Shown piece after piece: positions 36,111-48,141 of a stretch of DNA of 64,000 bases. A program made the translations under genes and the position numbers. Positions within the stretch are counted from its first letter, which is position 1. Every line of letters begins with the position of its first letter. The notes under the pieces were generated by a model. That model saw nothing but the letters and a program-made list of their open reading frames with translations. It was not told where the DNA came from and did not search any database. Source of the stretch: Torreya grandis (Eukaryota > Streptophyta > Pinopsida > Cupressales > Taxaceae); the NCBI GenBank assembly GCA_037957365.1, contig JARHVA010000666.1:2754501-2818500 (forward strand), given 5' to 3'.

Positions 36111-36286
36111 ATTTCTATTGAGGTGTGGAGCTAAAAGCTTCACCAAATGAGCAAATGCAAGGTTGCTGGAGTTACACAGTCACTGACATCAGTCAGGATC
36201 GATCGACATCGGTCAGGGATCGACTAGATGCTGCCAACATCAGTTATGGATTGGCTAACATCAGTCATATGTAGGTAGACAGGGAC

Positions 36287-36294
36287 TGACGTCA
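36287..36294. promoter_or_regulatory. TGACGTCA palindrome in COP2 U3
   Basis: Perfect CRE/bZIP-type palindrome, the last of the reiterated motifs, about 170 bp upstream of the TATA box. In the 3' LTR it has decayed to TGACGTTG. Confidence 0.5.
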
Positions 36295-36464
36295 GTCACC
36301 TGTGTGTTCTAGAAGTCTATTTTCATGGATGAACAAATTGTTTGCATGATAAGTTTAACTGTTAGTGTTGAGTCCGCATTTCTATTTTTGGCAGGACTGA
36401 TTTAAACTTTTGATTAGGAGGTGTATCTAACAGTGGAAAATGCATAGCTCATGATCCCTAATTC

Positions 36465-36473
36465 TATATAATA
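36465..36473 (+). promoter_or_regulatory. COP2 LTR TATA box
   Basis: TATATAATA in the 5' LTR, with the same box at 41362-41370 in the 3' LTR. A start site about 30 bp downstream would place U3 at roughly 380 bp. Confidence 0.55.
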
Positions 36474-36787
36474 GGGATAGATCTTCATAGCTTGTGTAAC
36501 AAACAAAAATGAGAAAAAGGGTGAATGAATTCAAGTAGCTGAATTGTGTTTGTAATTGTAAGAGAGAGCTCTTTAGGGAAAGAGATCTGTACATCTAAGA
36601 GGTGTGGAAGAAAGAGAGATTTCTTCAATTTTATTTTCTTCTGGAAGAGTTTAATACAAGTTTTTATTGTTTCTTGTATCTCTTATTCTTTGCTAATTCT
36701 GATTTCTAGTTACTTATTATTCTAGTTTAATTCCGTGTTTAGTTGCTTACACAAAAGTAATCAATTGTACTGTAAGATCCTAACAAG

Positions 36788-36799
36788 TGTATCAGAGCT
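36788..36799 (+). other. COP2 primer-binding site (tRNA-iMet type)
   Basis: TGTATCAGAGCT starts two bases after the LTR. It matches the TGGTATCAGAGC site with one missing G. Confidence 0.8.
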
Positions 36800-36889
36800 T
36801 GGGTTCACTAACAGGTTGTATTAGATTGGGTTAGTGTGTGTTGATTACAGGTCACTCACAAGGGTTTCTGATTGACTGGGAGTAAAGCA

Positions 36890-39800
36890 ATGGTAGAAGA
36901 AAGTAAGCTAAGAATGGAGAATTTTAACAGCAAGAATTATCAATTATGGAGGATGCAGATAGAAGATTATATGTATCAGAAAGATCTATACTTATCATTG
37001 GGTGGGGTTTCAAAAAAGCCCACAGATACGCAAGATGAAGAATGGAATGTTCTTGATAGAAAGGCTCTGGGATCTATAAGGTTGAGCCTGGCATCTTCTA
37101 TGATTTCCAACTTATCACATGCAAAGACAACGGTAGAGTTAATGGATACTTTGGAAAATTTATATGAAAAGCCCTCAGCTTTGAATAAGGTATATCTTAT
37201 GAAGAAATTGTTTAATTTGCAAATGCAGGAAGGTGGATCTGTATCTAGTCATCTAAATGATTTCTATGCAATAGTAAATTAGTTAAATTCAGTCAAAATA
37301 GTTTTTTATGATGAAATTAAGGCTCTCTTAATTTTATGCTCTTTACCTGAAAGTTGGCATAGTTTGGTAATGGTAGTTAGTAATACTGCATCTGCTATAA
37401 ATATCTTGAAAGTAGATGATGTTGTTAGTGTAATCTTGAATGAAGAAATTCACAAGAAAAGCATAGAGGAAACATTAGGTAATGCTTTAAGTATTGAAAG
37501 CAGGGGAAGGCAAAAAGAGAAGCACAAGCAAGGGAGATCAAGTTCTAAGTCAAAGATGAGAGGTAGATCCAAATCCAGAAATGGAAGAAAAATAACCTGC
37601 TGGAATTGTGGAAAGATAGGGCATGCAAAGAAAGATTACTGGTTGCCGGTTAAAGAAGAAAATTAGCATGAAGGTAAAGAAGAAGCAAAAGTTGCAGGTA
37701 TTGTTGCATAAGATGCTCTTATATTTTCTTTGGATAATAAAATAGAATCTTGGGTTTTAGATTCTGGTGCCTCTTTCTATGCAACCCCAAATAGAGAATT
37801 TTTCAATGATTATATCCAGGGAAATTTTGGAAAAGTTTATTTAGGGGATGATGAGCCTTGTAAAATTGTTGGCAAAGGAAAAGTGTAGCTGAAACTACAG
37901 AATGGCAACACATGGGTGTTGAAGGATGTCATGCATGTACCCATCCTGAAGAGGAATCTGATTTTTGTAGGAAAGTTGGGGGATGAGGGTTGCATAGTAA
38001 CTCTCACAGCTGAATCTTGGAAGGTTTCCAAGGGTGCACTTATATTAGCTAGAGATAAGAGAGTAGGTACTCTCTATTTATGTAATTGCATTACTGATTA
38101 TTCTCCTTCTATTTTATCTACTTCAGATGTAGATGCATAGTTGTGGCACTGTAGGCTTGGCCACATGAGTGAGAAGGGAATGACTGTTCTTTAGTCAAAA
38201 TGTAAGCTTTTAGATTTGAAAAGCATAGATCTAGATTTCTGTGAGCATTGTATTTTTGGGAAATAGAAGAGAGTGAGATTTCTCAAAATTGGGTCAACAA
38301 AAAAGAAACACAAGTTGGAGCTTGTTCACACAGATGTGTGGGAACCAGCTCAGGTAGCTTCTATTAGAGGATCACAGTATTATGTTTCTTTCATTGTTGA
38401 TGCTACAAGAAAGGTATGGGTTTATTACATAAAGAAGAAATCTAATTTTTTTGACACATTTAAGAAATGGAAAGCTTTGGTTGAGAATGAAATAGGTTTG
38501 AGATTGAAGTGCCTTAGATCTGACAATGGTGGTGAGTACTGCAGTAATAAATTCAAAAGTTACTATTCTATGAGTGGAATACCCTTAGAAAGGATGGTTC
38601 CAAGGAGACCTCAACAAAATGGTGTTGCTAAAATGATGAATAGAACAATATTGGAGCGTGCACGGAGTATGAGGTTGCATGCTAGTTTGCCCTTACAATT
38701 TTGGGCAGAAGCTGTAGACACTATGGTTTACCTGATTAATAGAGGACCTTCTACTGCTCTAGATGGTGGAATTCTAGAAGAGGCTTGGATAGGTAAAAAG
38801 GTAGATCTTTCATGTCTCAGAGTTTTTGGTTTTGAAGCTTTTGTGCACGTTGATAAAGAAAATAGAAAGAAGCTGGATGCTAAATCTATGCGGTGCACCT
38901 TTAGTGGTTATGGCTCTGGTGATTTCAGATTTTGATTATGGAATTTAGGAACTAATAAAATTATTAGAAGCTGTGATGTTGTTTTCAATGAGAAGGTGAT
39001 GTACAGTGATCAGCTCAAGAAGCTGAATAATTCTGAGCAGGGTAATGTTGATTTGGATGAGGTGATGATCCAAAATGAGCTTGTGGGGAAGAATAATCAC
39101 TTACAAGAAAATACAGACACCGACATCAATCAGGTAGGAACCAACATCAATCATAAAGGAACCAACGTCGGTTAGACAGTAACTAATGTCGGTCGCATAA
39201 GAACTGATGTCGGTCAGGTGCAGACCTAGAGATGACCAAGATTGGTCACTAACAGAGAATTTGGGTAGATAGCAAGTAGTGAATGAGTCTCATATGCCCA
39301 TGAAGAGGTCAGCAAGGGTAAGTAAACCTCTAATTCAATATTTCCCATCATTAATCTACTTGTTGCTCACTGATAGTGGAGAACTAGAGAGTTTTGATGA
39401 AGTAATGTAGGTAAAAACCCAGAAACAGTGGGAGCTTGGCATGAATGAGGAGATTGATTCCTTGAAAGAGAACCAAATGTGGGATTTGGTTGAGTTTCTA
39501 GCGGGAAAGAGAGCACTAAAAAACAAATGGGTTTACAGGTTAAAGGAAGGTGAGAATGGACAAATGAGACATAAGGCCAGGTTGGTAGTAAAGGGATTTT
39601 CATAGAAACTAGGTATTGATTTTGGTGAAATTTTTTCTCCTGTAGTAAAAATGACTTTTATTCGGACTGTATTGTCTTTAGTTGCTATTGAAGATTTGCA
39701 TCTTGAGTAGCTTGATGTTAAGATAATGTTTCTTCATGGAGATTTGGATGAAGAAATATATATGGAGCAGCCAAAAGGTTTTGAGGTCAAAGGTAAGGAG

Positions 39801-40934
39801 AAGCTTGTGTGTAGGTTGAAGAAAAGCTTATATGGTCTTAAGCAAGCTCTAAGATAATGGTATTTGAGATTTGACAGGTTTATGATAGAGCATGGCTTTA
39901 GTAGATGTCAATCTGACCATTGTGTTTATTTTAAGAGATTGGATAATGGTAGATATATTATCCTATTGTTGTATGTAGATGATATGCTTGTTGTAGGTTC
40001 ACACATGCAGGATATTAATGAGCTTAAGGTAAAATTAGCTCACACATTTGCCATGAAGGATTTAGGAGTAGAAAATAAAATCCTTGACATGAATATTAAG
40101 AGAGATAGGAAAAATCACAGTTTGATTTTGTCTCAAGAGGATTATGTGAACAAGGTGTTGGAGAGGTTCAATATGCAGGATGCAAAACCGGTAAGCACAC
40201 CTATGGCTAGACACTTCAAGTTGAGCAAAGAACAGTGTCCTAAATCACATGATGAGGTGGAGTACATGAGTAGAGTTCCATATGCTTCCGTAGTTGGGAG
40301 CTTAATGCATGCAATGGTATGTATTAAACCTGATATTGCCCAAGTAGTGGGAGTTGTCAGCAAGTTCATGGCCAATCCAGGGAAGGAACACTAGAAAGCA
40401 ATTCAGTGGATTCGTAGATATCTGAGAGGGACCAGCAGTAGGCATTTATGCTATGGAGGGTCAAAAACTTCTCTACATGGGTATGTATATGTGGATATGG
40501 CAGGTGACTTGGATGGCAGGAGAAGCACCACAGGTTATGTTTTCACTATTGGTGGAATGGTGGTTAGCTAGATTTCAAAGATGTAGATGGTTGTTGCCTT
40601 GTCTACTATAGAGGTAGAATACATTGCAGTCATAGAGGCTAGCAAGGAGATGATATAGATGACACGATTCATGCAAGAGTTGGGAAAGGAGCAAGAGAGT
40701 TGCAGATTGTATAGTGATAGTCAAAGTGCAATTCATTTGGCAAAGAATTCAGCCTTTCATTCAAGAACCAAACATATATAGCTTAGGTACCACTTCATTA
40801 GATAGGTATTGGAGGATGGTGAGTTGAAGCTGGAAAAGATCCATATAGATAAGAACCTTGTTGATATGTTAACAAAGCCGATAATAAAGGAGAAGTTGAA
40901 TCTTCATTCAATTTTTGTTGGTCTTCAAGATTGA
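36890..40934 (+). pseudogene. COP2 gag-pol polyprotein, broken
   Basis: The ATG at 36890 (MVEESK) is chosen by agreement with COP1; an in-frame ATG at 36872 also exists. Gag runs to a zinc knuckle at 37598-37639 (Cys-x2-Cys-x4-His, last Cys now Tyr). Protease LDSGAS is near 37757. Pre-integrase and the integrase zinc region are at 37916-38270 (WHCRLGHM). The integrase core has catalytic Asp in HTDVWEP (38333) and LRSDNGGEY (38522), but the third residue, Glu in copia, is Lys at 38630. The linker repeat is at 39118-39222. RT runs from about 39357 with YVDDM at 39972-39986. RNase H extends to a stop at 40932-40934 (LSTIEVEYIA, YSDSQSAI). More than ten stops, mainly at Trp, Gln or Arg codons, and one frame change between 39190 and 39357 disable it. 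Confidence 0.93.
39118..39222 (+). repeat. 21-bp tandem repeat in COP2 pol linker
   Basis: The GACATC/GATGTC phrase starts at 39121, 39142, 39163, 39184 and 39205, an exact 21-bp period, so each unit is seven codons coding Thr-Asp/Asn-Ile/Val-Asn/Gly plus three variable residues. It sits between integrase and RT, where copia polyproteins are least conserved. The same DNA phrase is reiterated in this element's LTRs in a non-coding context. Confidence 0.9.
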
Positions 40935-41000
40935 GCTTGAAGATGGTGAAATAAGCTAGAGGATGTTGTTGTATAGGTACAAGTGTAGCTTTTTATCTCC

Positions 41001-41011
41001 AAGTGGGAGAT
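41001..41011 (+). other. COP2 polypurine tract
   Basis: AAGTGGGAGAT immediately before the TG of the 3' LTR. Confidence 0.88.
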
Positions 41012-41682
41012 TGTTGAGGTGTGGAGCTAAAAGCTTCACAAAATGAGCAAATGCAAGGTTGCTGGAGTTACATAGTTGCCGACATCGGTCAAGATCGATC
41101 GACATCGGTCAGGGATCGACCAAATGCTACTGACATCGATTATGGATTAGCTAACATTGGTCATATGCAGGTAGACAGGGACTGACGTTGGTCACCTATG
41201 CATTTTAGAAGTCTATTTTTTGTGGATGAATAGATTGTTTGCATGATAAGTTTAACTGTTAGTGTTGAGTCCGCATTTTTATTTTTGGTAGGACTAATTT
41301 AAACCTTTGATTAGGAGGTGTATCTAATAGTGGAGAATGCATAGCTCATGATCCCTAATTTTATATAATAGGGATAAATCTTCATAGCTTGTGTAACAGA
41401 CAAAAATGAGAAAAAGGGTGAATCAATTCAAGTAGTTGAATTGCGTTTGTAATTGTGAGAGAGAACTCTTGAGGGAAAGAGATTTGTACATCTGAGAGGT
41501 GTGGAAGAAAGAGAGATTTCTTCAATTGTATTTCCTTCTAGAAGAGTTTAATACAAGTTTTCATTGTTTCTTGTATCTCTTATTCTTTGCTGATTCTAAT
41601 TTCTAGTTACTTATTATTCTAGTTTAATTCCGTGTTTAGTTGCTTGCGCAAAAGTAATCAATTGTACTATAAGATCCTAACA
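41012..41682 (+). repeat. COP2 3' LTR
   Basis: Begins TGTTGAGG, ends CCTAACA and abuts ATTTC. Carries the same motif series as the 5' LTR (41085-41180), with independent base changes. Confidence 0.93.
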
Positions 41683-41687
41683 ATTTC

Positions 41688-43950
41688 CCACTAAGTGAAG
41701 CTAAAAACTGATACTAATATGAAATACATGCCATATTAGATGGCACTTTAATCTCATGAATGTACTATGATCTAAAAATCTTGGTATGGATAGGCAAATG
41801 TATGCTAGAAACTAGGCCACTCTTGGCCACTCTGAAATTGGTGTACCAGGCTTATATGAAAGCCACTTGGGAACTCAAAAGTTAGGATTGTATGAAAAAT
41901 CCATTCCAAAATGATTTCAACCATTTATAGATGGAGTAAGGAACACAACTACTAAGAATTCTTGGGTAATACTAAACTTAGAAAGAAAAGAAAACAAATG
42001 TGTCGTGCACATTGCCCCCAAATACTAGTGTCTAAAATATGGATTCTAATCTAGAAGTTATACCAACTATCATATCTGAAATTTAAAGTGAGATCCATCA
42101 TGCCACATGTAATTCCCCCTATATCTAGATTCTCTAAGTGAAAGTGTACTAAAAATTGTTGATTCTAAACTATTTTGGCTATGTAAAACTATAGTTGAAC
42201 CTACTTTTCTACCTACTTCTGGAAAGTCTAGTTTTTTTTTTGGATAGGATCACCAAAAGTTGACACTAGTGGTACCAACACTATTGTATAAGGTCAAATA
42301 TGGTATTTTTTTTAGATTCTTGATGATCTACCTAGTCTTTTTTGACTATTTTTATATTTGGTTGTTATTCTAGGTGTTCTGAATGTTGCTTTTTTGGCTA
42401 TTAGGAGCTCTGGTCTTTGTGACAAAAACCCTATTTATTACCCCCTCTTTTGAGGGTAGGAATGAAGACCCTGTAATTACTACCCTTATAATAAATATCC
42501 CTTCAATTATATTATGCTATAAAGATACATGATATAGCAAAGATAATCAACAAGATATCTCAACATAGAACATAGTTTGTATTGAGAGATTATTAGATCA
42601 ATAGGGGTATACCTAGATAAATATAAAACTGTAATAGCATGTGTAATGTATTGAAATGAAATTGAAAGTCTTATTAGTTGTTAATTTTGGGGATGGAGCA
42701 TGGTGTCCATCATGGCATCCAAAAAATCAAGATAATGCATGATGTGGATCATGGCATTGGAAATAATGAGAAGAAAACAAGCAACAAACACACAAGGCAA
42801 GAAGCAAGAAGCATACAAGAGTGGACAAGGGGCCAAGAAAACAAGGGACATTTGCACATGTCACTCAAACTAGAAATAAATCATACAAGGCATGTTCAAA
42901 TGCCACATACACATATAATTGAAATAAGCAAGGGTTGGCATGAGGGTCACAATCACATAGAAGAGTATAAATAAAGGACATTGGTAAATGTCCTAAGGCA
43001 CACACATGAATAGAATCAAAGGACATTGGAAAATTTCCTAAATCACATACAAGAGACAAAACAAGAACTAAGAAATGTAATCAATCTAGCTATGTAAAAC
43101 AATAAAGGAAAGCATGTGAATGTTGGAAATGCAATTGCATCTAACTAATCAAAGAAAGAGTGTGAAAGTATGCAATACATGTTAGTACAAGACTAGGTAT
43201 ATGCTATGAAAAACACAAGTGCTATATACTAGTGAGTGTTGATAGAGTAATCTATGTAAGATAATAAATAATGTACATCAACATGATAACTAGAGTGTGT
43301 GGTGTAGGAATGACATAACCTATATGGTGTAGTCATGTATAAGATGCTCCTAGTGGGTATGCATATCGATGTGTGTCTCTATGTATAAGTAGGATACCCC
43401 CTCAATAGGTAGAGTGAAGCAATCAAAGAGTTGGATGTCACTACACACACTCAAAAAAGAGCAAATGAATCATGGTAATGTAGATAAATTGACAAACAAT
43501 AGCATAAAACAACAAATGTAAGTCTAGAATTTTAGTATAAGTGTAAAGCATGGATGATGCATACAACTGAAATGTTTTTGGTGTTTTAACATATTTGAAT
43601 GTTTTTGTATTTTGAAATTTTGTATTACTTTTTCATTTTTTTAATATGTTATATACAATCAAGCATAAGAAACTATGTAGAAGTAAGCTGGGAAGGGATG
43701 ATACTAACTATTGAGTCTCATTGGAGACTCCCTAACCTGGTATCCTATATCAAGGAGAGGAATTATTAATGATCATGAAGTACCATGAAAATGTTGAGAC
43801 TATGGATCTAAAAGATGTATTTGCTATAACTACTCTAAAATATCTAAAGGAGAATCCAACTTTGGGATCCCCATATAGCTATGAAAAGTGGATGCAACTT
43901 TAGGGCTCTTAGGGACCCATATGTTAGTAGGATAAGTTCTTTGAACATTT
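41688..43950 (-). other. E2 internal region without coding signal
   Basis: Homologous to 30700-33200 of E1. No RT, RNase H or integrase block on either strand. The open stretch 42678-42974 overlaps a region also open in E1 in different frames and is not convincing. Confidence 0.6.
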
Positions 43951-46307
43951 TCTCTATGAGTAGATGCATGAGATCTCAATAATATTGCCTTGGGTGTGAA
44001 TATTGTAGCTAGAAACTATCTAGAATCTTGAAGCTATGGAGGTGTATGAACTCTCTATGCTGGTGATGGATGTCACAAATGTGTATGAATCAAAACTAGA
44101 GGAGGAACTATAACTGGTGGCAAAACTAAAATTTATGGCAAAACTAGAAGTGGTGGCAAAACTAAAGATGGCTCTCAGGTGGGGAGTGATAACTCATATG
44201 GAACTCCACCAACTGTAACAACTTGATTAGCATGAATGAACTTTATGTATCTATGAAATATAGAAGGTATTTCTCAAAGTTTCTATATCCATGGTCAACC
44301 AAGTAACATATTAAAAGCTCCTGCATTGAGAACTATATTGAATGGTGTGGCCATGTGTGTTAGACCAACCTATAGAAGAATACAGTCTCACCTAATGAAC
44401 TTTGTATGTACCCACTAGATCTACTAATAACTATGTCCATCAGGGTAATATCCTAGTCGAAATATCCCAAATGCTACAATAATGTCATAGTGCACATGTT
44501 CACACTAGATCTATTATCTATGAGAACACTATGAATAGGATGATTATGATTGTAAGCTCTAAGAAAGAGTGCATGATAATTTGAATCATTCTCAATAATA
44601 TTCTACTCTAAGAAGGAGATGGATGGTTTAGATGGAACTCTAGAATTATATACACCAATCATGTTACTCAAAGGACATGTCTCAACTAAAGGTTCCATGT
44701 ATTTATCTAGTGGTGGATGTGCATGATATACATGGTGAACCCCTAATGTGTCCCTTGTCTCTTGTTTAGAATGTTGTGGAAAGGGATCTGAGAAGATTTT
44801 CAAAGCTTTATCCTATGTTTGATTTACCTAAGGAGGCTCAACTAAAGTGCTAATATCAATGTGATTGCCATCTATCAAATCCTATATCTTGTGTCTCAAA
44901 TTGATGCATCTATTTATTGTATGGCTTGGTGCCTTTTGAAACTCACAAAATGTATGCTCATCATATCCCTATGGAAGAGGCTTTATTAGGTCAACTTACC
45001 AAATAAGAGGGAGAGATATGATGTTACATTCTAATAGCTGCTATAAAACTCTAGTTGGAGAAAGTAGTAGATTGGTAAAGGTTCATCGAGGAGGTTATGA
45101 TAAAACCACTCATTGAGGGGGCTAAGAAGCTGCATTAACTATCAGTTGATTTTGACTCTTGTTATCATTGAACTTGACTTTTTATGGGACTTTGATGTTA
45201 CTCTTGTTCATTGTGTCTGAGATACTTGTGTACTTGAGTTTGTCCATTGAAATTAGTTTGACTTCTCATTCCTTTAGTGTGTGACATAATTCAGTGAAGG
45301 AAGAGAATATTTTGAACATAATTGATTCATGTAAAGGTAGTAGAAGACTCTGTTTGAATAAATCTTGTAACACTTGATCAACCATAAGGCTAGTCATCTT
45401 AGAAAAATAGTCTTATATCAAAGAACATAATCTATGAGATGATCATTTGACCTTTGTTTTTATTATGCAACTTGAGCATATGAAACCTTATCACCAATGT
45501 TAATGCTAAAATGAGCTACTAACATGTTGGCTAAAGGATTGAATGCATTGATTGACTAATTTGGCAGACTATAAAACCATTGTAAAGCATAATCCTTTAA
45601 GCTCAATGGAAATAAATTGGTAAGTACCCAGTCATTGGGTACATAGTCCAAGCATGCTATGTGAAAAGCTCTCAAATGTGTCTCTGGATCACCCTTTCCA
45701 TCATATAAAGTAAGCTTGGGTTGAACAAAACCTTATGGCAAAGGTGTGGAAGTAATGTGACATGCCAATGGTGTATGCAATAGAGCAAAAGAATCCAAAT
45801 CCTATGTAGGTCTAGAGGCACCTTATTCAAGATGTAGCACACTGGATTGAATATATCTTATCTCTTGCACAAGGGCTACTGCATCAAATGATAGGGATGT
45901 TCTAGTTGTAGCTAGTGGCATAGAGGTAGTTTGGGATATTATAGGGGGTTGTTGAGACATAGTTTCCCCCATAGTTTCATTTGTAACTAGGTTCTCTGAA
46001 GGAATGAAAGATTCAACTTGCTTAGCCTTTTTAATTTCCATGATAGATTGCAAGATAAGAGTATGATCTCAGGGTTGGTCCCAGAGTCTTTCTTGAAAAC
46101 TTTGTAGGATCTAATCTTTGTTGAGGAAAACTTCATTATCAACAATTGGTGGAAGTGGATTATTAGTCTAATGTCATGGAACATGAGCATTAGTGTATAC
46201 ATCATCATTATTATTTTAATATTTCTCATTATCAGAGTTATCTTCATTGAAATTAGTATAATTTGGATTTGTAGAATCTATAACAAGAACATTGGTTGTC
46301 TATCCAT
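43951..46307 (-). pseudogene. E2 gag and protease
   Basis: The minus-strand ATG at 46307 (MDRQP) matches MDKQP of E1. After a poor N-terminal part, 45720-45390 reads a clear gypsy gag core: LYDGKGDPETHLRAFHIACLD in pieces, then an NLFPLSLKDYALQWFYSLPN block and a final F-x-L-A-N-M-L-V-A-H-F block. A knuckle-like FCEFQKAPSHTINRC is near 44950-44905, followed by an HKI-x-D-L-I-D helix. The protease block VLIDNRSSVNMC at about 44520-44485 has the active-site Gly changed to Arg (one G-to-A). A LxCYLVDHGY block near 44280 resembles the YNxLLGRPW region at the protease end. Nothing recognisable as RT follows. Inactive. Confidence 0.85.
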
Positions 46308-46973
46308 GGCATATGGTTGTGTTGCTAGAATCTAGGTGAATTCAGGAAGCTTGCCACTAAATCTTGTACTTTATATTGAAGGAATAGATGTAAGAAACTT
46401 AGGTGGCATAAGGAAAACAACTTGGATAATAATATAAAAGATTAAATAGATATAATCTAAATAAAGAACTAAAATATGCATAGAAAGGATATGAAGTTTG
46501 CACACATGTAAGATGATACCTCAAGAAGTAAATAGGAACTAGTACATGCAATTAGGGTTTGAAAGATGATTTATTTGAAAAATACTATGAAATTTTGAAA
46601 TTTAAAATGAATTTCTAAGTGAAATATGCAACTAAAAATTTAGAAAATTATTGGAAAAAGCTGAATTGAATAGAACCTACTATGTTTTGAAAATTACTAT
46701 TGAATTTTTAAATTTGAAGTGAATTTTATGATTTTAAGATGCTAGTAAAAATTCAAAAAAATTATTGGGAAAATATTGGGACCTAGTATGGGCAACTAGG
46801 GTTGAAAGAAAATTATTTTAAAATTACTATAAAAATTTAAAATTTAATGCTAATTTTTTATTTTATTATGAAAGTAAAAAATAAAAAATATATATAGGAA
46901 AAATTAGTAAGAAATTTACCCTAGGGTTTCTAGGGTTTTTAATATGCAAATGAAGTATGTCGAGTTCACCAAA
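46308..46973 (-). other. E2 leader and primer site
   Basis: Non-coding leader. Next to the LTR the minus strand reads TTTGGTGAACTCGAC from 46973, beginning with TGG after two bases, and is taken as the primer site. The same junction is at 49597 in E1 (TTTGGTGAACCTAAC). The tRNA is not identified. Confidence 0.6.
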
Positions 46974-48136
46974 TGATTTAACAATTTTGGGAATATTGGT
47001 GTATTATTCTTAATTTAGTTAAAGGGTCTGAGTAGTAAAATTAGTAAATAAATAGACTATAATTAAGCTACTAATTTGAGTAAATTAATTACAATTTAGA
47101 CTTTTTTAAAAATAGTAATGAGAGATAAAATCAAACTTAGCTTGAAACTGACTGATCTAACTGAGATAGAGCTAGAATTCACTATGTAAGACTAGGACAT
47201 TGTCACAAAATTAGATCTAAACTTCATTTTGTGATTGGATAAGAGCATAAAAATTGTATAGGAGTGGTACTTGTACTATATTCCACCTCTACCACTTTTT
47301 TCATGATGATCTGAGCTTTTTGGGTTTTATTCATTAGGTTTGTGTGACCATGTCTATGAAGTTTTGGCAGCTGGAAGTCTGTGGAGCATGTTATTTATTT
47401 AAAACCTATATTCCATTATGATTTGACCAATTTCTAGCAAGAGGGGGGGGTTAGCATGTGTAATATTCACTAGACATGGATCCACACCCCTTGTGTGGGC
47501 ATGTTGCCTACATATCAATACTCCAAAGAGTGATCAAGCCATATGTAGTTCTCTTACTTGATGTGTTTTGTGAAATTATGTATATGAAGATGTAGAATGA
47601 TAAACTAGATATGATTGAGGTGGATATGGACTAGTGTAGGGATTTAAATAATCTTGTAAGTGTGTTGGCTTATTGTATGTAGAGAATAGAGAAGATTGCT
47701 TGAGTAGTCTTACTTGCTTAGTGATAATTGCCAACCCTTTCCAAATGATATTTGAATGGAATTTTATAGGGATATATTGGTCATGGATTGAATGTACTCA
47801 CATTAATCCAATAAGGATAAGGATGGGGATATATTGGTCATGGATTTAATGTACTATAAATGAACCTGGACAATAGTGTCGAAAGTGGATAGGAGTGGCA
47901 CAAGTGCTATAGTGCTAGTATGGCATTATTCTCCTAAGTAGACAAGACTTGGGGGGATTGATATGTCATGGAAAAAGGAGTTTGTATTAGTTGGGATCAA
48001 GTATAAAAGGTTATGAATGACTAAAAATTAGTGAAAAGATGCCTATGAGGGCCATGAGAACAAGTAAGAGGGACCTAAGGGTTGGGTGTCATTAGCCACA
48101 CTCAAGTTACCAATTTTTTCATTTTATATGACTAAA
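46974..48136 (-). repeat. E2 5' LTR
   Basis: Homologous to 34374-35559. Abuts ATGAC at 48137 and the primer site at 46973. Confidence 0.9.
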
Positions 48137-48141
48137 ATGAC

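Larger units (their letters stand above)
36116..36785 (+). repeat. COP2 5' LTR
   Basis: Contains five TGACATCAGTCA-like motifs (36180-36297) including a perfect TGACGTCA at 36287-36294, and a TATA box TATATAATA at 36465-36473. Ends CCTAACA. Confidence 0.93.
36116..41682 (+). mobile_element. Ty1/copia element COP2, nearly complete
   Basis: Flanked by a perfect TSD ATTTC (36111-36115 and 41683-41687) inside E2. The LTRs are 670 bp (36116-36785) and 671 bp (41012-41682). The 5' LTR starts TA instead of TG, the 3' LTR starts TG, and both end CA. Primer site, a single gag-pol frame in copia order and a polypurine tract are all present. The LTR pair differs at some dozens of positions by eye, mostly transitions, so this is not a recent insertion. 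It is the youngest layer of its nest by position. Confidence 0.95.
34374..48136 (-). mobile_element. Element E2: second RT-less gypsy copy, nested in E1
   Basis: Flanked by a perfect TSD ATGAC (34369-34373 and 48137-48141). Removing E2 and one duplication rejoins E1 gag smoothly: TTTAGTGTATGAC to ATAAATTGGTGAAGG matches E2's own TTTAGTGTGTGAC to ATAATTCAGTGAAGG at 45278-45306. The LTRs are 34374-35559 (3') and 46974-48136 (5'). Without nested COP2 it is about 8.2 kb. Gag and protease are present, RT is absent. LTR ends are TT...CA. Confidence 0.93.

Noticed and set aside
39118..39222. 21-bp repeats as a separate satellite insertion
   Set aside because: The period is an exact multiple of three in an open pol frame, and COP1 has a related array at the same place, so it is part of the element.
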